A DNA stretch of 24,967 nt, from assembly GCA_035623275.1 (NCBI GenBank), contig DASPTT010000139.1, positions 1 to 24,967 on the forward strand. Reading direction: 5' to 3'. The notes below the pieces were generated by a model, which was not told the DNA's origin, made no database searches, and was given only the letters and a program-made list of their open reading frames with translations. The position numbers and the translations under genes were made by a program. The first letter of the stretch is position 1. Every line of letters starts with the position of its first letter. The DNA comes from DASPTT01 sp035623275. GTDB lineage: Bacteria > Actinomycetota > Acidimicrobiia > Acidimicrobiales > UBA8190. Shown here piece after piece: positions 14,768-21,267 of the stretch.

Positions 14768-15126
14768 TGAGCACGCCGGTCGGTCCCTATTCGCCCGCCA
14801 TGCGCGCCGGGCCCTGGCTGGTGACCTCGGGCCAGATCGGGGTGCGCCCGGGGCCCGACGGACCCGCCCTGGCCGAGGGCGGCTTCGCCGCTCAGGCCCG
14901 ACAGGCGCTCAAGAACGTGGCCGACATCCTCGCGGGCCGCGGCCTGGCGTGGGCGAACGTCGTCAAGGTCACCGTCTACTTGGCCGACATGGGCGACTAC
15001 GCGGCGCTCAACGAGATCTACCTGTCGCAGATCGGCGACGACCGTCCGGCGCGCTCGGTCGTCGGCGTGGACGCCCTGCCGCTGGGCGCGCTGGTCGAGG
15101 TCGAGGTCTGGGCCTACGCCGGCTGA
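14767..15126 (+). CDS. RidA family (YjgF/YER057c/UK114) deaminase
   Basis: This 119-residue protein has the RidA signature RPARSVVGVDALPLGALVEVE near the C terminus, including the Arg and Glu that bind and hydrolyse imine/enamine intermediates. VTSGQIG near residue 20 and NVVKVTVYLADMGDY in the middle also fit. RidA proteins remove reactive 2-aminoacrylate made by PLP enzymes. The ATG overlaps the preceding stop (TGATG), and a strong GAGGAGG lies at 14755-14760. It is therefore in one transcript with the carrier and the molybdenum-hydroxylase-like gene. It is convergent with the GlnR-like gene, with only 36 nt between. Confidence 0.95.
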   Translation: MSTPVGPYSPAMRAGPWLVTSGQIGVRPGPDGPALAEGGFAAQARQALKNVADILAGRGLAWANVVKVTVYLADMGDYAALNEIYLSQIGDDRPARSVVGVDALPLGALVEVEVWAYAG

Positions 15127-15162
15127 CCGCTCGCGGACCCGGGCGCCCGACCCCGGCCCCAG

Positions 15163-15843
15163 CTAGATCGACCAGGCGCCCTGGCCGAAGCGGTACCCGA
15201 CCGAGCGCACCGTCTCGATCAGGTTGGCGTGCTCTTCGCCGAGCTTGGCGCGCAGCCGCCGCACGTGGACGTCGACGGTGCGGGCCCCGCCGTAGTACTC
15301 GTAGCCCCAGACCCGGCTGAGCAGCGTCTCGCGCGTGAACACCTTGCCCGGGCGGGCGGCGAGGAAGCGCAGCAGCTCGTACTCCATGTAGGTGAGGTCC
15401 AATGCCCGTCCGGCCACCGCGGCCTGGTAGGTCTCGAGGTTGAGCACGAGCGGGCCGTACTCGATGAGCTCGGGCCGCAGCCCCCGCCCGGTGCGCCAGA
15501 ATAGGTGGGCCAAGCGTGCCCCGATCTCCTCGGGAGAGCTCGGCAGCACGCAGAAGTCGTCGAAGTGGTCCTCGCGCAGGTGCAGGTCGGCGAGCTGCTC
15601 GCGTCCGACGACGAGCAGCAACGGGCGCAGGGGGACGTCACCGGTGCGCACGGCCCGGCACAGCGCGAACGCCCCCTGGGGGTCGGGCTGCGTGCACACC
15701 ACCGCCCCGGCCCACCCGTCGTCGGGTTCGTCGGACTCAGCGTGCTCCGGACGCGCCAGCGCCTTCCACGGGTACCCGGCACGCTCCAGGGCGAGCGCCA
15801 GCTCGGCCGGGAACGGATCGGGGTAGCAGAGCAGTGGCTCCAT
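15163..15843 (-). CDS. GlnR-like OmpR-family nitrogen regulator with degenerate receiver
   Basis: This 226-residue protein has a C-terminal OmpR winged helix at about 125-220. Its run LDLTYMEYELLRFL, KVFTRETLLSRVWGYEYYGG and RTVDVHVRRLRAKLG closely follows Streptomyces and mycobacterial GlnR. The N-terminal receiver has lost its chemistry. The phosphoacceptor position (near 50, AGAVVCTQPD) has no Asp, and no pocket Lys is visible. GlnR is known as an atypical regulator that does not depend on phosphorylation. Here even the conserved Asp used for the dimer charge network is gone. It lies 19 nt downstream of a glutamine synthetase gene, with GAGGAG before its ATG, so both are likely cotranscribed. 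The product should bind the box at 17286-17324 (inference). Confidence 0.82.
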   Translation of the reverse strand: MEPLLCYPDPFPAELALALERAGYPWKALARPEHAESDEPDDGWAGAVVCTQPDPQGAFALCRAVRTGDVPLRPLLLVVGREQLADLHLREDHFDDFCVLPSSPEEIGARLAHLFWRTGRGLRPELIEYGPLVLNLETYQAAVAGRALDLTYMEYELLRFLAARPGKVFTRETLLSRVWGYEYYGGARTVDVHVRRLRAKLGEEHANLIETVRSVGYRFGQGAWSI

Positions 15844-15862
15844 GTGGGTGCTCCTCGGCCTG

Positions 15863-17197
15863 CTACAGGAGAGGGAGGTAGCGGTCGAGCTCGAACTGGC
15901 TCACGTGGCTCTTGTAGGCCGCCCACTCGGCCCGCTTGTTCCGGGTGAACCATTCGAAGACGTGCTCGCCGAGGGTCTCGGCCACGAGCTCGGAGCGCTC
16001 CATCTCGCCGATGGCCTCGTGCAGGCTCCCCGGCAGGGGGCGGATGTCGTCGGCGGCGAGCTCCTCGGGGGTCATCTCGAAGAGGTTGGCGGCGGCCTCA
16101 CGCGGCAGTTCGTAGCCCTCCTCGATGCCCTTGAGCCCGGCGGCGAGGATGACGGCGAGCGCCAGGTACGGGTTCGCCGCCGGGTCCGGGGCGCGGTATT
16201 CGACGCGGGTCGACTCCCACTTCTTGTGCTTCACCACCGGCACGCGTACCAGGGCGGACCGATTGTTGCGGGCCCAGCTGACGTGGATCGGCGCCTCGTA
16301 GCCGCTGACGAGCCGCTTGTACGAGTTGACCCATTGGTTGGTCACAGCGGTGATCTCCGGGGCGTGGCGCAGGAGCCCGGCGATGAACTGCTTGGACAGC
16401 TTGGAGAGCCCATAGGGGTCCTCGGGATCGCTGAAGGCGTTGGTCTCGCCTTCGAAGAGCGACAGGTGCGTGTGCATGCCCGATCCCTGGACGCCGGCGA
16501 CGGGTTTGGGCATGAAGCTGGCGTGCACACCGTGGCGTTGCGCGATCTCCTTCACGACGAGGCGCACCGTCATGACCGTGTCAGCCATGGTCAGCGCGTC
16601 GGTGTAGCGCAGGTCGAGCTCGTGCTGGCTCGGTGCGTCTTCGTGCTGCGCGTGCTCCACGGGGATGCCCATCTCCTCCAGTGTGAGGACACTCTGCTTG
16701 CGCAGGTTGCTGGCCACGTCGCTGGCGGTGAGGTCGAAGTACGAGCCCGAGTCGAGGCCCACCGGGGTGTGCGAGGGGTCCGCGTCCGCGAAGTAGAAGT
16801 ACTCGATCTCCGGGCTGGCGTAGAAGGTGAAACCCTTGTCGCGCGCCTTGTCCAGGGCGCGGCGCAACGCGTGCCGGGGGCACCCCTCGAAGGGCGAGCC
16901 GTCGAGGTTGAAGATGTCGCAGAACACCCGGGCGACGGGCATGTCCGCGGTGTGCCATGGCAGCAGTTGGAAGGTCTTGGGGTCGGGCCGGGCGAGGACG
17001 TCGGACTCCTGGACCCGGCTGAAGCCGTCGATGGCGGAGCCGTCGAAGGTCATGCCCTCCTCCAGCGCGTTCTCGAGCTCGGCCGGCGTGATCGAGAAGG
17101 TCTTCGGCGTCCCCAGGACGTCGGTGAACCAGAGCTGGACGAATCGGATGGCCCGCTCCTCGACGGTCCTCAAGACGTATTCGTGCTGGCTGCGCAT
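15863..17197 (-). CDS. glnA: Type I glutamine synthetase, GSI-alpha-like
   Basis: This 444-residue enzyme makes glutamine from glutamate, ammonia and ATP. Motifs in order are the Asp loop FDGSAIDGF (51-59), metal ligands in SPEIEYFYF (E130, E132), the E186/E193 region, SGMHTHLSLF with H242, the NRSALVR nucleotide loop and RVEYRAPDPAANPY. Length and R61 (GFSRVQESD) resemble the feedback-inhibited GSI-alpha enzymes of Bacillus type. The adenylylation Tyr is replaced by Phe (NLFEMTPEE, F373), so control by GlnE is not expected. GGAGG precedes the ATG. It forms an operon with the GlnR-like gene and diverges from the second synthetase. A role outside bulk assimilation, as for some actinobacterial GlnA paralogues, remains possible. 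Confidence 0.95.
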   Translation of the reverse strand: MRSQHEYVLRTVEERAIRFVQLWFTDVLGTPKTFSITPAELENALEEGMTFDGSAIDGFSRVQESDVLARPDPKTFQLLPWHTADMPVARVFCDIFNLDGSPFEGCPRHALRRALDKARDKGFTFYASPEIEYFYFADADPSHTPVGLDSGSYFDLTASDVASNLRKQSVLTLEEMGIPVEHAQHEDAPSQHELDLRYTDALTMADTVMTVRLVVKEIAQRHGVHASFMPKPVAGVQGSGMHTHLSLFEGETNAFSDPEDPYGLSKLSKQFIAGLLRHAPEITAVTNQWVNSYKRLVSGYEAPIHVSWARNNRSALVRVPVVKHKKWESTRVEYRAPDPAANPYLALAVILAAGLKGIEEGYELPREAAANLFEMTPEELAADDIRPLPGSLHEAIGEMERSELVAETLGEHVFEWFTRNKRAEWAAYKSHVSQFELDRYLPLL

Positions 17198-17285
17198 GTC
17201 GCCTCCGCTCGGGCGCTCCGGTGGCCGCCGCCCGTGGCCGGTTGGTCCCTCCAGTGTCGCAGGCTCCCGGGGGGTGCTCCGCCGT

Positions 17286-17324
17286 GTTCACACGCCGTTC
17301 ACACCGGGGCAACGGCGTGGAAAC
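17286..17324. promoter_or_regulatory. Candidate GlnR box: four half-sites with 11-bp phasing
   Basis: GTTCAC (17286-17291), GTTCAC (17297-17302), GGCAAC (17308-17313) and GGAAAC (17319-17324) each start exactly 11 bp after the last. The invariant AC of each repeats as AC-n9-AC-n9-AC-n9-AC. This fits the actinobacterial GlnR pattern of alternating GTnAC and GAAAC half-sites on one face of the helix. It lies 89 nt upstream of the minus-strand synthetase and 225 nt upstream of the plus-strand one. Confidence 0.75.
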
Positions 17325-17538
17325 CCCCAGGTGCCAGCCTTCAGGTCCGGCCGGAGTGCCCGACCGGGCGCGCCGAGGCGCCGGGGAGACCCGGTCCCGG
17401 ACTTGTTGGCGGCCGGGGCAGCCACCACGATGGTGCCCGCCCCGGCGGGACCACGCCGGCGCCGACGGCCCGGACCTGGCCCCGGGACCGAGACACAGCC
17501 ACAGAGACCCAGACCGAGAGACCGAGAAACCGAGAAAC

Positions 17539-17545
17539 AAGGAGG
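17539..17545 (+). promoter_or_regulatory. Shine-Dalgarno fixing the GTG start of the plus-strand glutamine synthetase
   Basis: AAGGAGG sits 4 nt before GTG 17550. The longer open frame upstream would have to read through the control region and was rejected. Confidence 0.75.
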
Positions 17546-17549
17546 ACCT

Positions 17550-18974
17550 GTGCAGCAGCGATCCCCGGCGGAGGTGCTCCGCCTGGTGCAGGACGAAGGA
17601 ATCGAGATCATCGACGTCCGGTTCATCGACCTCCCGGGCCTGACCCAGCACTTCTCGATTCCCGCGCACGCGCTGACGGAGGACGTCTTCGAGGAGGGTC
17701 TCGGCTTCGACGGTTCGTCGATTCGCGGCTTCCAGGAGATCCAGGAGTCGGACATGCTCCTCATGCCCGACCCGAACACGGCGGTGATCGACCCGTTCCG
17801 TCAGCACAAGACGCTCAACGTCAACTGCTTCGTGCGTGACCCCATCACGCTGGAGTCCTACTCACGCGACCCCCGCTACATCGCGCACAAGGCGGAGGCG
17901 TACCTCGGCACCACCGGCATCGCCGACACCTGCTACTTCGGCCCCGAGGCGGAGTTCTTCATCTTCGACGACGTCCGCTACGGCCAGGACTCGCGCTCGG
18001 CGATGTACGAGGTGGACTCGATCGAGGGCCACTGGAACACGAGCAAGGCGCAGGAAGGCGGCAATCTCGGCTACAAGATCCGACCGAAGGAGGGGTACTT
18101 CCCGGTGCCGCCGGCCGACCACTTCCAGGACCTGCGCTCCGAGATGATCCTGACCATGGAGCGACTCGGCATCGAGATCGAGGTCCAGCACCACGAGGTG
18201 GCCACCGCCGGCCAGGCCGAGATCGACATGCGCTTCGACACGCTGCTCACGATGGCGGACAAGCTCACCCTCTACAAGTACGTCGTGAAGAACGTGGCGC
18301 GCGCCGCGGGTTACACCGCTACTTTCATGCCCAAGCCCCTCTTCCAGGACAACGGCTCGGGCATGCATTGCCACCAGTCGCTGTGGAAGGGCGGCGAGCC
18401 GTTGTTCTACGGGGAGGGCTACGGCGGGCTGTCGGACATCGGACGCTGGTACATCGGCGGGCTGCTCAAGCATGCGCCAGCGGTGCTGGCCTTCGCGGCG
18501 CCGACCACCAACTCGTACAAGCGGCTCGTGCCCGGCTACGAGGCGCCGGTGAACCTCGTCTACTCTCAGCGCAACCGGTCCGCCGCGTGCCGTATCCCGC
18601 TCTACTCGCAGAGCCCCAAGGCCAAGCGCGTGGAGTTCCGCTGCCCGGACCCCTCGTGCAACCCGTACCTCGCCTTCTCCGCGATGCTCATGGCGGGGCT
18701 CGACGGCATCCAGAACCGCATCGAGCCGCCCAACCCGGTGGACAAGGACCTCTACGACCTGCCGCCGGAGGAGCTCAAGAAGGTCCCGCAGGTGCCGAGC
18801 TCCCTCGACGAGGCGCTCGGCGCGCTGGAGGCGGACCACGACTTCCTGAAGGCCGGCGGGGTGTTCACCGACGACCTCATCGAGACGTGGATCGACTACA
18901 AGCGGGTCAACGAGGTCGACGCCATCCGACTGCGGCCCCACCCGTGGGAGTTCATGCTCTACTACGACATCTGA
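17550..18974 (+). CDS. glnA: Type I glutamine synthetase, GSI-beta-like with adenylylation site
   Basis: This 474-residue synthetase is the main nitrogen-assimilation form by type. FDGSSIRGF is at 53-61, metal ligands fall in GPEAEFFIF (131-139), SGMHCHQSLW is at 270-279, NRSAACRIP follows 340, and RVEFRCPDPSCNPY lies near 360-373. KDLYDLPPEE carries the adenylylation Tyr Y402, as in E. coli GlnA and actinobacterial GlnA1, so activity is probably tuned by a GlnE adenylyltransferase encoded elsewhere. GTG start with AAGGAGG. It ends before a strong hairpin. Sharing one control region with a GSI-alpha enzyme that lacks the adenylylation site suggests one promoter region drives two differently controlled synthetases. 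Confidence 0.97.
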   Translation: MQQRSPAEVLRLVQDEGIEIIDVRFIDLPGLTQHFSIPAHALTEDVFEEGLGFDGSSIRGFQEIQESDMLLMPDPNTAVIDPFRQHKTLNVNCFVRDPITLESYSRDPRYIAHKAEAYLGTTGIADTCYFGPEAEFFIFDDVRYGQDSRSAMYEVDSIEGHWNTSKAQEGGNLGYKIRPKEGYFPVPPADHFQDLRSEMILTMERLGIEIEVQHHEVATAGQAEIDMRFDTLLTMADKLTLYKYVVKNVARAAGYTATFMPKPLFQDNGSGMHCHQSLWKGGEPLFYGEGYGGLSDIGRWYIGGLLKHAPAVLAFAAPTTNSYKRLVPGYEAPVNLVYSQRNRSAACRIPLYSQSPKAKRVEFRCPDPSCNPYLAFSAMLMAGLDGIQNRIEPPNPVDKDLYDLPPEELKKVPQVPSSLDEALGALEADHDFLKAGGVFTDDLIETWIDYKRVNEVDAIRLRPHPWEFMLYYDI

Positions 18975-18997
18975 TCTGACGCTCGCTCCGATCGACT

Positions 18998-19026
18998 GCG
19001 AAGCCCGGGGTATCCCCGGGCTTCGC
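18998..19026. terminator. Strong bidirectional terminator-like hairpin
   Basis: GCGAAGCCCGGGG (18998-19010) and its exact complement (19014-19026) form a perfect 13-bp stem with a TAT loop. It lies 24 nt after the glutamine synthetase stop and 62 nt beyond the convergent SDR stop. No U-tract follows on either side. Confidence 0.8.
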
Positions 19027-19088
19027 CGCGTCGGGACCGATGGGCCGACAGGTGTTGCCCACCGGTCTTGCGTGAGCGGCCGCCCGAC

Positions 19089-19856
19089 CTACAAGCCGGG
19101 GCTCGAGTGCATGATGCCGCCGTCGGCGAAGACGGTCGTCGCCGTCATGTAGCTTGCGCCACCCCCCGCGAGGAAGGCGACGACGCTGCCGATCTCAGAG
19201 GGATCGGCCATCCGCCCCATGGGAATGGCGGCATCCAGCTTCGCCAGTGCCCGTGGATCGGCCTCGGTCTCCTTGTTGATCGGCGTGTCGACCGCGCCGG
19301 GGCCGACTCCGGTCACGGTGATCCCGTATTGCGCCAGCTCCACCCCCGCCGTGCGGGTCAGCATGCGCATCCCGCCCTTGGAAAGGCAGTAGGCGGTGTT
19401 CCCCGGCATCGGCCAGTCCTCGTGGACGGACGTGATGTTGATGACTCGACCCCCGCTGCCCTGGGCGATCATCTGCTTGGCGGCGACCTGCGTTCCGAAG
19501 AAGGCGCTCTTGAGATTCACCCCCATCACGAACTCGTACTGCTCCTCGGTCGTGTCGAGCACAGAGGTCCGGGTTTCCACTCCGGCGTTGTTGACCATGA
19601 CGTCGAGGCGACCGAAAGCCTTGACCGTGGCGTCCACAAGCTTCTGGAGGTCCGCCACCTTGCTCACATCTGCGTCGACACCGATTGCCTGATCGCCGAG
19701 CGCCGCCACTTGCCGCTCGAGCTCGTGGGTCGCTTCGGGATAACAGACATAGTCGATGGTGACCTTGGCGCCCTGCTCGGCCAGCGCGAGGACGATGGCC
19801 TTGCCGATGCCGCTGTTCCCGCCCGTGACGATGGCGGCCTTGCCCTGGAGTGTCAT
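19089..19856 (-). CDS. Short-chain dehydrogenase/reductase, glucose-1-dehydrogenase-like
   Basis: This is a 255-residue classical SDR. The cofactor loop TGGNSGIG is at 11-18, NNAG at 89-92, catalytic S143 in NITSVHEDWP, and the YxxxK pair Y156/K160. The SVHE pattern after the catalytic Ser recalls glucose 1-dehydrogenases. IDYVCYPEATHELE after beta-2 lacks the basic residue typical of NADP preference, so cofactor choice is open. ATG 19856 follows AGAGAGGA. It is the last gene of the GMC oxidoreductase, MFS transporter and SDR group. The gap to the transporter is filled with a 15-bp tandem repeat. The three proteins could import and oxidise a sugar or polyol (inference from context). Confidence 0.93.
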   Translation of the reverse strand: MTLQGKAAIVTGGNSGIGKAIVLALAEQGAKVTIDYVCYPEATHELERQVAALGDQAIGVDADVSKVADLQKLVDATVKAFGRLDVMVNNAGVETRTSVLDTTEEQYEFVMGVNLKSAFFGTQVAAKQMIAQGSGGRVINITSVHEDWPMPGNTAYCLSKGGMRMLTRTAGVELAQYGITVTGVGPGAVDTPINKETEADPRALAKLDAAIPMGRMADPSEIGSVVAFLAGGGASYMTATTVFADGGIMHSSPGL

Positions 19857-19875
19857 GCCCCTGTCCTCTCTGTTT

Positions 19876-19964
19876 CGTATCGTCCGACTTCGTATCGTCC
19901 GACTTCGTCTTTCCGACTTCGTATCGTGTGACTTCGTATCGTGTGACTTCGTATCGTGCGGTGT
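19876..19964 (-). repeat. Six-unit 15-bp tandem repeat upstream of the SDR gene
   Basis: Units on the plus strand read CGTATCGTCCGACTT (19876-19890 and 19891-19905), a 14-nt variant (19906-19919), CGTATCGTGTGACTT (19920-19934 and 19935-19949) and a diverged end (19950-19964). It fills nearly the whole 110-nt intergenic gap and is less GC-rich than its surroundings. There are no spacers, so it is not CRISPR. Confidence 0.92.
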
Positions 19965-19966
19965 CC

Positions 19967-21238
19967 CTACTGGCCGGCGATCTGGACCGTGGAGGCCGAG
20001 GCGCCGGTCGTACCGAGCAGCGGGCGCGGATGGAGATGGCTCATCACGTGGTGGCGCCGCGCCACGACGAAGGACATCGCGCCCATCGCCAGGGCGAACA
20101 GGCCGCTGAAGCCGAAGATCGCGGAGAGGCTCACGCCCGCACTCTGCAAGGGGCCGGCCCCGAAGGCGGCGATGCCGTACCCGGCTTGGTAGAAGGCGAT
20201 GACGGCCCCTGCCATGGCTGCCGACATGGCGACCAGCTGCTCCTGCCCGAAGCTGATGGTCAAGGGCAGCAGGGCGGAACACCCCAGACCGGCCACCGCG
20301 AAGCCGAGCAGGCCCAAGCCCCACGACCCCCCAGGCAGGAGCGCGACGAAGAGAAACGCTCCGGCCAGTACGAAGGGCAGCAAGTGATAGGACCGACGCG
20401 TCGGGAACGAACGCTGTATGGCGGCGAAGAGCACGCGGCCGACGGTGACCATGACCCAGAAGGCCGTCAGCGCCATCGACGCCTCCGTGGTGGACGCGCC
20501 GAGATGCTTGGTCATGAGGCTCTCGGACCAGTTGCCGTTCATCGTCTCGCAGATGCCATAGAGCACGGCGAAGGCGGCGAAGAGCCAGAACCGAGCCGGC
20601 AGGGCACCCCGAGCAGGCCGGGTCGCGCCCGGCTCCGAATCGGGCCGGTAGTCGGCGGCGGGAGCCAGCAGCGCCAGACGGGCGCTCGCGAGGATCAGGC
20701 CGGCGAGGAGCACCGACGACATGACGGGCAGCCCCCACCAGAATCCGAGCCCCACGAAAGCGGCCACGAACACCGGCGCCAGCGCCGTCCCTAGGCCGAG
20801 CAGCGCGTTGAGCACCAGCACGGCGCGGTCGACGGCCTCGGGGTGGAAGGAGGCGGCGAACGTGTTGAGGGCGGGAACCGTCAGGCCGAACCCGACGCCC
20901 AGCGAGGCGGTGGCGACGAGCAGCAACGCGTAGGCCAGCCCTTGATCGCTGGTGAAGAACTGGCTGGTGATGAGCAGGCCCATGGAGACGAGGTCGGCGC
21001 CCAGCCCCACCAAGTAGACGCGCTTGAGCGTGAACCGCCGGGCGAGACGCGACCCGAGGAGCGATGCCGAGATCGCCGTGACGACCTGCGGGATGAACAT
21101 GGCCCCGTACTGCGTGCTCGACAGCCCGTAGTGAGCGGAGCTGGTGAAGATCGTGCTGGCGGCCGGGAAGGTGACGAGCGCCACGCCCTGGACCACACCG
21201 GCCCCGTAGACCGTCGCGGATTCGGCCCGGCTCGCCAT
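19967..21238 (-). CDS. Major facilitator superfamily transporter
   Basis: This 423-residue, very hydrophobic protein has roughly twelve predicted membrane helices and a central polar loop near 200-225 (PAADYRPDSEPGATRPARG). GSRLARRFTLKRVY, between helices two and three, is the usual basic loop of MFS proteins. Sequence in the second half (GICETMNGNWSESLM) recalls FucP-like or Bsc-type MFS members, but the substrate cannot be assigned. ATG 21238 is chosen; the upstream extension is antisense-type sequence inside the GMC gene. It lies 29 nt downstream of the GMC oxidoreductase and has no good Shine-Dalgarno, which suggests translational coupling. Confidence 0.9.
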   Translation of the reverse strand: MASRAESATVYGAGVVQGVALVTFPAASTIFTSSAHYGLSSTQYGAMFIPQVVTAISASLLGSRLARRFTLKRVYLVGLGADLVSMGLLITSQFFTSDQGLAYALLLVATASLGVGFGLTVPALNTFAASFHPEAVDRAVLVLNALLGLGTALAPVFVAAFVGLGFWWGLPVMSSVLLAGLILASARLALLAPAADYRPDSEPGATRPARGALPARFWLFAAFAVLYGICETMNGNWSESLMTKHLGASTTEASMALTAFWVMVTVGRVLFAAIQRSFPTRRSYHLLPFVLAGAFLFVALLPGGSWGLGLLGFAVAGLGCSALLPLTISFGQEQLVAMSAAMAGAVIAFYQAGYGIAAFGAGPLQSAGVSLSAIFGFSGLFALAMGAMSFVVARRHHVMSHLHPRPLLGTTGASASTVQIAGQ

Positions 21239-21267
21239 GGGACCGCGCTCGGTGAGTCGATCGTCGA

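Larger units (their letters stand above)
17198..17549. other. Shared 352-nt control region between divergent glutamine synthetases
   Basis: No gene is supported here; open frames are extensions of the flanking genes. It contains the GlnR box at 17286-17324 and a purine-rich leader with three 8-bp ACCGAGA(A/G) tandem units at 17513-17536 just before the plus-strand gene. Convincing -10/-35 pairs were not found on either strand. Confidence 0.6.

Noticed and set aside
16827..17549. Upstream extension of the plus-strand glutamine synthetase frame
   Set aside because: Antisense to the other synthetase and across the GlnR box; a strong Shine-Dalgarno marks GTG 17550 instead.
19876..19964. Repeat array considered as a CRISPR
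   Set aside because: Units are 15 bp and directly contiguous with no spacers, and no cas genes are present.
19857..20738. N-terminal extension of the SDR frame, containing HDTKS repeats
   Set aside because: It is the 15-bp repeat translated and then a shadow of the MFS gene; SDR similarity starts at the ATG at 19856.
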